DNA of 64,000 bases from Circinella minor (lineage: Eukaryota; Mucoromycota; Mucoromycetes; Mucorales; Lichtheimiaceae), in assembly GCA_016758965.1 (NCBI GenBank), contig JAEPRB010000084.1:87059-151058 (forward strand), read 5' to 3'. Below are positions 10,461 to 21,200 of this stretch, in pieces. The position numbers and the translations under genes were made by a program. A model generated the notes under the pieces. That model ran no database searches. It was not told where the DNA came from and was given only the letters and a program-made list of their open reading frames with translations. Every line of letters starts with the position of its first letter. Position 1 is the stretch's first letter.

Positions 10461-10956
10461 CACTGTGCACTATTTCATCCTTGAATTCAAGGATCAACTG
10501 CTAGAACAGGTTATAGGGATTTAAAATACCGACCGAATTTATTTTTAAAAAGTTTAAAGGATCAAAGGATTAGATTCAAGGATGAATCCTTTGAAAAGCA
10601 ATAGCTGAAGTTTTTTTGTGGAAATAAAATAAAATACAATAAAAAGATCATATGCTTTTTTCTTTATATATTTATTTATTTTGTTATAGTTTAACATGCT
10701 TTATTAAATGTGCCATTTTATAGCATTGTTGTATGATTTTTGAGGTATTAGGAAAATATTCTCTGGGTCTAGTTAAAGGATCAAAGGATGAGATTCAAGG
10801 ATTCACTCTTGAAAGCGGCAACTAAAATTTCTCTGGTTCTCGTTCAAGGATCAAAGGATGAAATTCAAGGATTGAATCTTGAAAATATTTAAACATCCGA
10901 TCATCCTTTGTTCATCCTTGAAAGTTAATTTTTCAAGGATGGAATTTTGCACAGTG
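10461..10956. mobile_element. hAT-like MITE, 496 bp, with TIRs and imperfect 8-bp TSD
   Basis: Left end 10461-10485 begins CACTGTGCA and ends ATCCTTGAA. Right end 10932-10956 is its reverse complement at 22 of 25 positions. The flanks are GCAACAGA (10453-10460) and AGAACAGA (10957-10964), identical at six of eight positions, as expected of an aged 8-bp target-site duplication of the hAT superfamily. The interior has no coding capacity and is built from repeats of GGATCAAAGGAT and ATTCAAGGAT (10540-10600, 10774-10830, 10842-10890), plus a perfect 18-bp palindrome at 10477-10494. The class is inferred from TSD length; the TIR end CACTG differs from the usual hAT CAGTG/CAGGG. Confidence 0.75.
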
Positions 10957-10978
10957 AGAACAGACCCTACCCATTGAT

Positions 10979-11398
10979 TCACCCAGTACGGCGTGCTGGC
11001 ATAACACGGCTGTGATACCACACAGATGGAGAAAACATATGTGTAGTAACAGAAGAATTGTTGATTACCCATTGGTGCGATCTTGCTATACCTCTCTTAG
11101 TAGCATAGTCATTCGTTGAACAACCAGCTATATGGCCTAGTCTACATTGATCACAACGATGGCCAGTAGACCGATTACTACCAGCTTCTCTGGCAGAAAA
11201 ATTGAAGCATAGTCTACCAAGAACAAAACAACGTTGGCAGACGTTAATCGGACGTACAAGCCCATAGCAGACTTCAGGGTAAAGGACGACAATGGAAGGA
11301 ACAGCAGTGGTTTTACCTGCACAACGCGCATCAAAGTCCGCGGCGTTCTCAAGATAACCGTCATAAGTGTGCTTGTTGACATAAGGATGAGCAGACAT
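10979..11398 (-). pseudogene. Fragment with zinc-knuckle-like motifs, probably retrotransposon ORF1/gag
   Basis: Open frame of 139 codons from the internal MSAHPYV start (a longer frame begins at 11431). It contains EVCYGLVRPINVCQRC and, 32 residues on, HRCDQCRLGHIAGC, which look like two decayed CCHC knuckles (C-x2-C...GH...C) of the kind found in LINE ORF1 or gag nucleic-acid-binding proteins. Spacing between the ligands is shorter than in a functional knuckle and one His is missing from the first. It is GC-richer than its surroundings and sits among transposon relics. A host gene is possible but less likely. Confidence 0.45.
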
Positions 11399-11894
11399 AA
11401 TAAAAAAGTAAGGTGAAACAAAAAGTAACAAAAAAAAAATGGTGAAAAAAGGAGTAAAAGTTTTTTCAACAATACCCCAGAAAAATATATATATTATTTT
11501 GAACTCTCTCTATTCAAACAAAAACCCCTCAATTTAACTCCTCAGATTTCTTCTCTCGTATTCTTTTATTTATTCTTTGACATTTCCTTTCTTTTATTAT
11601 TTTATTTTACTTATTTTATTCTACTATTATTATTAACCGTTTTTCTACCCCTAGCTTAGAAATTTTATATTATTGTATATCTTTTATTGTATTCCTAGTA
11701 CTAGAGGGGGAGAGTGTTACAGACTTAGTAACAGGCAGACTTCGGTAAAAGCGAACTCAAGGTAACATAGGTTATACAAGCTGGTTCAGCAGTATAAAAG
11801 GGCTGCTGGACTGGAAAAATAAAAAATTAACCTCCTTTTCTACTGTATCATTTATTGACCTGGTTAAAAGTTCACTATATACAGGACTAGTCTA
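11399..11894. other. Unassigned stretch between TE fragments
   Basis: T-rich DNA (11460-11690), then 11714-11735 with TGTTAC...GTAACA as an inverted pair and a TATAAAAGG box near 11793. It has the look of a long terminal repeat or a TE promoter, but I found no second copy in the window, so no LTR is claimed. Confidence 0.35.
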
Positions 11895-12312
11895 TAACAC
11901 AAAAGCAGTTCAAAAGAATTTTGGAAGCAATCGATGAAGATGGGCCATTCTCTAAGCAAGCATGTGAATATACAAGTGTGGGCGTTATGTACACCGAAAC
12001 CTGTCTCCACAAATACAAGCGACGATGTTCTTTTGAGCCATCCAGTCCACAACCTCTAGATCTATCAGCAGGTATTAACCCAACAGTCGGAAGGCAAGAG
12101 ACTGGAGCTATGTCCATGATTGAGCCGGAGAAGCGGAAACGCCCGATCTAGATGTTGTTGCCGAGTTTATTACTGAACATATGAAAACCCACAAGCGCAT
12201 GAACTGGCGAGAATGCTATGATAAAGAACGAGCCAATGGATATTATAAAAATTATAAAGACGCAACCACTTTAAAGGCCACTTATCATCAAATAAGATCT
12301 AAAAAAAACTAA
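11895..12312 (+). pseudogene. Frameshifted ORF of unknown family
   Basis: The frame reads KQFKRILEAIDEDGPF..., with several Cys and a KRKRP stretch, and stops at about 12150. Shifting frame near 12130-12150 continues as PDLDVVAEFITEHMKTHKRM and NWRECYDKERANGYYKNYKDA, ending at a stop at 12312. The two halves read like one protein interrupted by a single frameshift. I do not recognise the family; the W/Y-rich end recalls Myb/SANT-like or transposon-encoded proteins but is not diagnostic. It lies at the end of the transposon-rich tract. Confidence 0.4.
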
Positions 12313-12923
12313 TTTCTTTAACTTCACTAAAAATATATCCTTTTATTTCATTTTACATTTTTTTATCTTGACTATTGTTGGCATTAGATCATGCTGTTAT
12401 TGTGCTGAGAGAAAGTGAAACATAGCGGATGCATGGAATCTTTAAAAAAGAAAGTGAGGAGAGTCTTCTTATAATCACCGAGAAAAAGATTTGGGAGAGT
12501 TTAAAATTTTATATGTTGTTTATCATAATGATTTATTTCAACTAAATAGAGAAAGAAACTGCCACAAGAAGAAAATAAGATGTGTATGTGAGAGAGAGAG
12601 GGAGAGAAATGTAGTTTGTTATAATACAGATTATTGATGAGAAAGAAAGAGATAGAAAACAAGTTTTCGTCTAGCAATAGTTTTTGAATAGAATGAATAG
12701 TATAATGTTTAAAAATGATAAAAAAGGTAAAGGGGAGAGAATTTGTGTGTGTGTGTGTGTGTGTAAATGAAGTCGTCAAAGTCAATTGAAAAAAAAGGGT
12801 TAAATTATTATTAAATATATAAGCAAAAAATTACAGAAAAAAGAAAAAGGAAATATAATGGAATGAAAATGGATAAAAAGTAAACTATTAAATTGCTTGC
12901 TTGCTTGTCTTTTTTTTTTCTTC
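12313..12923. other. 3' flank of the Mso1-like gene
   Basis: No gene seen. A GA-rich stretch (12590-12606) and a (GT)n run (12745-12763) are present. It contains the 3' untranslated region of the minus-strand gene that ends at 12924. Confidence 0.5.
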
Positions 12924-14772
12924 TTAGAAATAACCACCTCCTCTTTCATTATAACGATTGGAAAATTGTTGAGGTATATCACGTGGACCACGTACACGAT
13001 CTCTTGCACTATATCGATAACTATCTGATGATGTAGATGGTGAAATATCATCATTATATCGACTAGGAGATCTTGCTCTTGCTGCTGCAGGTACATGACG
13101 ATCATTTAAATAATTTCTTGAAGAAGAATTATCATCATCACCATACCTTGATGGTGGTTTATTTCTTGAAGACATTTTCCATCCCGCTCCTTCATTTTCT
13201 ACAGGTCTACGATAATTAGCTGAACGTGAAGATGAATGACGATCTTCATATATATCATGATCCATAGAAGGTGTTGTACGTCTGCTGCTACTATGAGTAA
13301 TATTATTCGTGGTATAAGAACGGTCTACATGATGATGACTCGTTGGTTCTATTACAGGTGCTCGTCGACTTGAATAAGGTCGATCTTCATAAGGATCTAA
13401 ATGAGTTGTACCCGATCGATTTGGTTGTTGACGATAAGAACGTTCTTCTGATGATGGGTGTTCATAAACATTATTAGTTGTATCTTTTAATGAAGAAGAA
13501 GAAGGAGGGGGAGGTCGTTGTTTTCGTTGACGTAATTCTTCACGTTCTCTTTCACGTTGCGACATTTGTGGTTCAGGATCAGCTTCCCATAATTTCTTTT
13601 TCGAAGGTCGAGATGAATTTACTTGTCGATCTAAAGGTGGTAACATACTATCATCTTGTTCATAACTTTGACGTTGATTAGAATAACGATTCATTTTAGG
13701 TTGTGGTGCTCTTTCATCAAATAACCATCTTGGTAATGGTTCATGTTTTTTCTCATAATATTCTCGAAGCACTCGTGATACGTGTGTTTCACCTTCCCAA
13801 TCCGATTCATCCGATTCTATATTTATATTAATTATTTGTTGTTATTATACTTTTTTTTAAAAAAAATATAATATATATAACAATTCATAATTTTTATTCT
13901 TCCCTCCCTTTCCCTCTTCTATATATATTACCTGGACCACGATCATCACGCGAGGGTATCTTATCTGAAATTGTTTGTGTTGCTTGAACGAGTTTTCCCC
14001 ATAATTTTGCAGTTTGTTTTGGTTTATCATCTAATTATATTGTTAACAAAAAAAAAAAGAAAATGAACTCTTGTCAGTATATATAAATGATAAATGTTAC
14101 CTGAGTAATATAATAAAAAAAAAGGGGGGGGGGAAAGGAGGAGGAGAGAAAAGTAGAGTAAAAATAAAAATAAACTGTATATGGATATAAATTCCCATAA
14201 ATATATATCAACAAACAAAAATAAAATAACTTACATTTTTCATTCAACTGTTTCCATTTTTCATTTTGTCGTACTTTTCCCCATAACTTTTTACCAGCTT
14301 GACCTGGTGAAGAACCAGAATCACTTGTTTGGTCAGGAAGATGAGCAGCAAAGTTATTATAATAAAAAGAATCGTCATCATTTTCTCCTTCATTGTTAAT
14401 GTTGTTAGGGTTGGTTTTTATATTATTGTTACTAGGTGACCGAACAAATCGTGACCATTTACTTCCTGTTGAAGTTGCTGAAGAAGTATCTGAAGTGACA
14501 TTATGATTGGTAGTACCACTTGAATTGGATGAAGCAGCTGAAGTAGGTCGGGATCTATTTGTTTCATTATTATTACTGTCATAGGAAGGAATAGCTTTTC
14601 GAGGTACTCGTAAATTAGAACTATCGTCAAACTTTGTTGGTAACGGTGGTAATGGTGGACGAACAACATCTTGACATTTATGTCTTGCAGGATATAAGCC
14701 AACATCTTGACCACAATCTTTACAACAAACAATTACTTTTGAAACACGATAATCCACCGCTTGAGCTCCCAT
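12924..14772 (-). CDS. Mso1-like protein with Sec1-binding motif
   Basis: Probable regulator of exocytosis that binds the SM protein Sec1 on secretory vesicle docking sites. Three exons: 14772-14235, 14030-13932, 13816-12924; in frame, 509 aa. The N-terminus VIVCCKDCGQDVGLYPARHKC has a CC-x2-C...H-x-C pattern that could bind zinc. The key region is in exons 2-3: KLWGKLVQATQTISDKIPSRDD, then ESDESDWEGETHVSRVLREYYEKKHEPLPRWL (about 213-246), the signature of the Mso1 Sec1-binding domain (aromatic/amphipathic helix, then H..RVL..YY..K..PLP.WL). A second KKLWGKVRQNEKWKQ precedes it in exon 1 and KKLWEADPE follows, so the KLW motif is repeated. The rest is disordered, rich in Arg, Ser, Pro and Tyr. 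Yeast Mso1 is only 210 aa; the long tail is of a kind seen in filamentous fungi. Confidence 0.75.
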
Positions 14773-16100
14773 AATATATTTATATATATGTCAAAATAAA
14801 AAGTAAAAAAAGACCGAAAAAAAAATAAAAAGAGAGAGAGAGGGAGTGAAAGGTTATTAAGGGGTGAGTATGAGAAATAAAAAAAAAAGTGGTATGTATT
14901 TGTGTATGTATATAGAAGTAAAAAAGAAAGAAAGAAAGAAAAAAGGGGAAAGGGGAAAGTGGTATATTACTTGAATATATAATAATTATATTATTATTAT
15001 TATTGCTATTATTAAGGTTATTTTACATTTTCACCTTCTCTTTTTTAGTCTAGAAATGGTACATTGTATTTCTTATAATGTAAAAAATAATGTGGAGCTA
15101 AACTTTTTGACTCGTTTTTTTAATTCCCTTCCCGAATGCCATCACCCCCCACACACACAACTTCTCCCCCAACCCAATTCAACCCTTGTCCTTCCCCTTC
15201 CCCTTACCTCCCCCCCATCAGGTACATATAGAAATAAGACATGTCATTTTTGCATAATAGTAATAGAAAATATTATATAACTTTGATCATATATATATAC
15301 TTTAAAATACAACTTTGAGTTTTTTTTTCATGTACTTTTTCATTATCTCTATAAATAATACAGTTTATTTATGATTGATGCAAAAAAAAAGCTTGTGACA
15401 ATAATTTACGGGCATTAAAGACAAAAAAAGTACACTCTTTTTTTTTTTGGGGGGGGGAAGGGTTGGATGGGAAGAGGAGAAGATTTTATGTTACACAAAC
15501 ACATCTTCTCTTTTTTTTTTCTCTGTTGATAAATTATTATCATAACAATAAGTTATGCATAAAAATATAATGCCAAGGGAACCGTGTTTCTTTTTGTAAC
15601 TATGAAAATAAAGTACGTAACCTAAAAAAAGGATTTCCAGAAAAATAAAGTGCCAAGAAGAACTTTTTTATTATTTTATATCAAAGAACCTCTATATAAA
15701 TGATAAATATTTATAACATATATTAGTTCTATATCTAAATTGTACAATTAAAATTAATAAATCATTTTAATAAAATAATAATAAAGAATATATAAATTCA
15801 AATTGTTAAAGTATATATAATAAATGATTTAAAATTTGAAAATGAATAATACGTAGTGAGGAAGAGAAAGTTGTTAATGACGGGGGAATTATTTAAATGC
15901 TTACAAAATGAGAAAGATAGACAGGAAAGGGAAAAAAAGTAAAAAAAAAGAAGAAAATGCATGAAAGATTAAATACAATTTTTGAAAAATAAAAAGAAAA
16001 ATATGCTTTTACAGAAGTTTAATGATATTAGTAAAAAAAAGAAGGAAAAAACTAAGTTATATATTATTAGAGTATTATATTTAGAAATGAATTTTGTTAT
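14773..16100. other. Intergenic region
   Basis: Contains the promoter of the Mso1-like gene (GA- and A-rich, 14810-14955) and the 3' flank of the next minus-strand gene. Homopolymer tracts, a C/T-rich segment (15140-15220) and an AT-rich segment (15660-15850). No gene supported; a 74-codon frame at 15056 is short and low complexity. Confidence 0.5.
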
Positions 16101-17775
16101 TTATGGTATTTCATGAACCCCTTGTCTTTTTTCTGGATCATCTAATATGGATTGTCGAGTTACAAGTTGAAAAGGACAATTTTGTAATGGTAAAAATCTT
16201 GAAGGAGGTAAATCAAAAGGTGTTACAAAATAATGTTGTCGTAAAAGTCGAATCAATTGATTTTGTTGAGGTTGATGATTATTACTCATTAGAGTAGAAG
16301 AAGATGATAAAGAAGAATTTGTTGTTGCTACTTCAGAAGGATAAAATAATTTATCAAGATTATAGGATGACATTTCATTGGATGCGTTGTCATGATTTTC
16401 TTTATCTGAATTTTTTATGGATGAACTTGCAAGATCATGTCGAGATCGAGGTGGGTAATGTAAAAGTTTTTTGTTGACAAGAGAAAGTTCATTTTTATTA
16501 TTCTTGTCAATAACAGATGGATTTAATTGTTTTTGATGTGAAGACAATGAATTTAATGTTGATTGTTGACTATGGATTACAGATAATGTGGATCCCACTA
16601 GGTTGGATTGTTTCATTCGTTGTTGTTTATTATGGACACTCGTAATAGTATCTGTTACTGCTGTATTTTCTTCGACACTGTCACACGTAGATAAATTACG
16701 AATTGACAAACTTTCACTACTTCCTGTATCTGAACTCCATTCTTCTTCATGTTGATTTGATGTTGTTCGATTACTATTATTATTATTGGCAGTAGTATTT
16801 GTTGTTGCTGGAAATAATGCACTATAAGTAACAGATGAAGGGAATTTAAATATATTACGTTGTTGTTGTTGATCCCATTCATTAAAAGAAGCAGCTGCTA
16901 TGGATGCTTCATGAGAGGAGCTTAATGTTGTTGTTGTTGCTTCTGCTCTTGCAATCATGGGTTCACCTGGTAATGAAAATAAAATAGGATCTTTGCGTTC
17001 ATTGTTTCCTTTGGGTGAATCTGGATTATCTTTATTGCTCGATAATAAATGTTGACGTCGACGTGAGTTATGCCATACCAAAATGCCTATAGCAATCATC
17101 GCCACCATACCACTACTACTTGCTCCAATAATGCCTGCAATAATATTACTTTTATTCGCTTTTTTTTGTTCATTTTCATTATTTTCTTTTATAGAATTTA
17201 ATGATCTATCATTATTATTATCTTCGGGGATTTTTGCTTCTTCTTCTTCTTGATTCATCTGTTGTGCTGGTGATGCATCTTGTTGGTGCGGTAGAGGTGG
17301 TAATGGTAATCCTAGATTAGCGCCAATGACACGAGCTGCACGTACTTCTTCATCTATTTGTTCATTATTTGTTGGTATTATTAAAAAGTTAGAAGAATAA
17401 TAAGCAGATGTGGGTGTTGGATTATCTTCAATAAGAATAATAGTAGCGTTGACTATCAATATAAATGTATTTTAATTAGTTATTATTGGAACGAATAATA
17501 ATAATAGTAGTAATAAAAAGGGAAATATACATACTACTAATGCTAGTCATAATATCCTCATTATCTTCAATATTATTAATACTAGTTATACTATCATCAT
17601 TATCGTCATCATTATCATTATCGTCATCATAATCATAATCATCGTCATAATCATCATCATTATCTTCATTATTATCTTCAATACTAGTTGTTGATATTTC
17701 CATCGGTATTGCAAAGGATGATATTATGCATAATGTAGATAAGCATAATATCAATATTAATAATTTCTTTATCAT
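16101..17775 (-). CDS. Type I membrane protein with acidic ectodomain, unknown function
   Basis: Two exons: 17775-17535 and 17452-16101; in frame, 530 aa. The start gives a clear signal peptide, MIKKLLILILCLSTLCIISSFA, with likely cleavage before IPMEIS. The mature N-terminus is an extreme Asp/Asn/Tyr tract (about residues 33-62), then a Pro/Gln/Glu-rich stretch. A single transmembrane helix, IIAGIIGASSSGMVAMIAIG, is followed by a basic stop-transfer HNSRRRQ. The cytoplasmic part of about 330 residues is Ser/Thr/Asn/Gln-rich, likely disordered and phosphorylated. The shape recalls fungal cell-surface sensors (Mid2/Wsc-like, single pass with Ser-rich tail), but no WSC or other domain is visible. 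Divergent from the ZC3HC1-like gene, 504 bp between start codons. Function unknown. Confidence 0.75.
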
Positions 17776-18279
17776 GAGAAAAGTAACCGAGTGATTGAGT
17801 GAGTGAAAGTGAAAGTAAAAAAAAAAAAGCGATAAAGAGAGAAAGAAAGAGAGAAAGAAAATCAAAATAAAATACCGTTGTTTTAGTTATGTCAAAAAAA
17901 AAAAAGTTATTTAGATAGACGTTTGTTCGTTGTAGTGTATTTTGAAATTTGGCCACTCGAGTACAAATATTGTTAGTTATATTATGTTTATAACCTTCCC
18001 TCTAATAACATTTTTATTGTTTATATCAAATAATTCTTATCATCCAAACAATTATTTTAAACTATTTTATATTTGATATACTAATAATATTATATACCAC
18101 TAAATATTTTTCAGTATGTATTTCTTTATCGCATGAAGAAGAGGGTGTTCTTATTTTTTTTACCTTAAACACCAAAAAGAATGAAGTCACATCCAATGTC
18201 CGGTTTCCAATTATATTAATATTAAAACAACTAGTTTTTCCTTCTTTTCTTTCATTCAAAAAATTAAATTTATAACATT
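17776..18279. promoter_or_regulatory. Divergent promoter region
   Basis: 504 bp between two start codons that point away from each other (membrane protein on the minus strand, ZC3HC1-like gene on the plus strand). AT-rich with GA/A tracts; no recognisable binding site was identified. Confidence 0.5.
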
Positions 18280-21200
18280 ATGGAAGCTTCAACAGAAGAT
18301 ACAGTAAATAATACTAATAATGTACTTCAAACATATGATGAAGTACAAAAACTTTGCGAAACAATAAAAAATAAAAGAAATTATCCAAAACGATCCATTC
18401 ATCATGTAATAACCACAACAAATTCATTTATTCCGTAAGTTTGACCTCTTTTTTTTTTTTTTTTCCTTTACATGTATTACTATTCTTGTTCATTTAATAA
18501 ATAACTAAACAATAATAATAATAATAATAAATAGATCAAAACGAGTACGTTCAGCTGAAACGGTTATGGATAATACAGAAAATACACCACCTAAAAATAA
18601 TATGAATAATGAATTAGCATCAGAAGAATTCTCACCCACTAATCATACTACGCATATTCCATTAAAACTTTCTTTGGATCGTGAAGCTTTTTATAAACGA
18701 CTTGAAACATATTCTACTTTATTTATTTCAAAACGTCGACCTGTTAATGCTTTACAATGTGCTATGCATGGTTTTATTGATACTCATATTGCAGGTGGTG
18801 CAAAGGGGAATATTTGTAAACTTTCTTGTTCAACATGTGATTGTACAAATTTTGTTATTGATATCAGTTGTTTTAATCCAAATATACCCAAAGGTAAAAG
18901 AAATTTTTATTTTATTTTATTTTATTTTATTTTATTATTATTATTATTATGATCAAATAGAATAAATTAAATTCAATTTATATTTTATAGTTCAAGAGAT
19001 TAAGCAAACTTATTTGGAAGAATTAAGTAAATCTCATCGACCTGGATGTTTCTGGAAATTTGATAAATGTTCAGGTAAAATATTGTATAAGTTATTTTTT
19101 TTTTCATATTGATATACTCATCAATTGGCGTCGTGTTCTTATTATTATCATTATCATTATAGATGACATATATGCATTTCCTTATGGTACTTCATCTGAA
19201 GCACTTGATTTGATCAAAACTGAAGGTAGTCGATTACTTGAATGTGATTCATTACCTACAATCAATCATCCTTTGGTAAGTTATTTTTACTTGTCATTCT
19301 TTTTCTTTTCATTAAGCATATATATAACACCTATTTCAATAACTATTCGATTCACACAAACACACCTACATATATATGTGTATATTTAGACCACTGAACA
19401 ATGTGAAAAATTGGATGTAATCATTGAAACTTTTGAAAACACCAACAATAATACGTTTTTATCTTCAGAATCAAAAAGAATTCCTTATATTATTGCCATG
19501 TTTGGTTGGAGATTGGACAATAATAAGAATTCATTAAAATGTCATCATTGTTTCCGTACGATTCAAAATTCTTCTTTTACCTCTTCTTCTTTTAATCTTA
19601 TTAATAATCATATGGAATATTGTTCTTGGATAAATCGAAAACAAGCCATGATTCAACCAATGAATGAAGAAGGAATAAGAGGAAATACAGAAGATAATAG
19701 TATTTGTGGATATGAATGGATGATTCATATGATGGATCTTGAATATGACTTCTTATTTTATATACGAGAATCATCAGCTGAATACCAAGAATCAAGACTT
19801 CAATGGTTTAGAAATACACGTCGTCGAATGGCTGAATCACGTACAGCTTTAGCAATGGAATTTCCAGATTCTCCTGAAAGTATTCCTGAATTGACAAAGA
19901 ATATTGGTGATGAAGGAGAACAAATCCTTCTTGAAAAAGAAAAAGAAAAGCCTGTTATCAATGAGGAAACTGTTATTTTTGATGAACAGTTACAAGAACA
20001 GGAACATGTTGATGAAGAACCATCGATCCCTGAAAATGGGGTTAAAACACAAGTTGAACCAACTGAAACATTAGAATTGGAATCAACAAAAGAACAGCAA
20101 GAAGAAGAAGAAGAAGAAGAACCTTCTTCTAAACCATCTCAAGAAGTTGAAGATGAATTGATGGATTTCATGGAATCTGAACCAGAAGATGAAGGTGAGG
20201 CTGAACCTACTACTACAAATGCAACAACAGCAGCTACAACAACGGCAACAGTCGAAGAAGAGAAAGTAGAAGAAACCACAACAGACATTGATATTGATGT
20301 TTCATTGCTAGAAGATGTTCAAACACCAACAACAGGAGTTTCAACACCTGTACCTGATCAGTTACAACAAGATCATCTTGACGATGAAGTACATGATGAT
20401 AGTGCAATTATTGTTACTCCTTCTTCTGATACAAAGGAATTATCTTCTCCACCAACCTCAACAGTTGAGTCAGCAGAAGATGAAGCAGCAACAATAACGA
20501 ATACTACTATTGACATGGAAATGACTGATAAAGCACAAGAAGCGTTGACTACCAGTGGTGATAAAGATGAGCAACAACAGCAAGCAGATAATACAACTGC
20601 TACTGTTTTGACACCATCAATTCAAGTTGAAGAAATAGGTGATGATGGTAATGAATTGATAAATGATGAAAATATAAATCAAGTAACTGAAGAATCATCA
20701 ACAGTTCCTATAATCTCTATGGAAGAGGATGTTGAACTTGTCTCTTCTTCTTCTCCTACTACTGTGGATGGTCAAGAAAAAGAGCATGTGTCAACCACCG
20801 AAGAGAAGAAAGAGGAAGAAGATTTGTCTTCTAAGCATGAAACTCAAGATTCAGTATTGATCAATGAAGAAGAGAATAAAGACGATATTCAACACCAAGA
20901 ACAAGATGGAGTGGATCAATTCAAAACAGAGGAACAAGTACAAGATGAAACAACGGATCAATCTAAAGCAAAGGAACAAGAGAAGGAGGAAGAAGAAACA
21001 AGTATTGATTTGGCGGTACAACAGCAACAGGAAGAGGAAGATAATAAAAATATGGAAGTATTAGAACAAACTGTTCCTCAAGTAGGACATGACGTATCGG
21101 AGGATGCTATCGTTGTTACAAGCATGGAAGAAGATGAAAAAGAGGAGGAAGAGATGGAAGAGATACAAGATACCGTTTCTGTATCTACAAAGCTTGAGCA

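Noticed and set aside
11714..11890. LTR called as a feature
   Set aside because: Only one copy in the window, no primer-binding site or polypurine tract recognised, and no CA end could be fixed.
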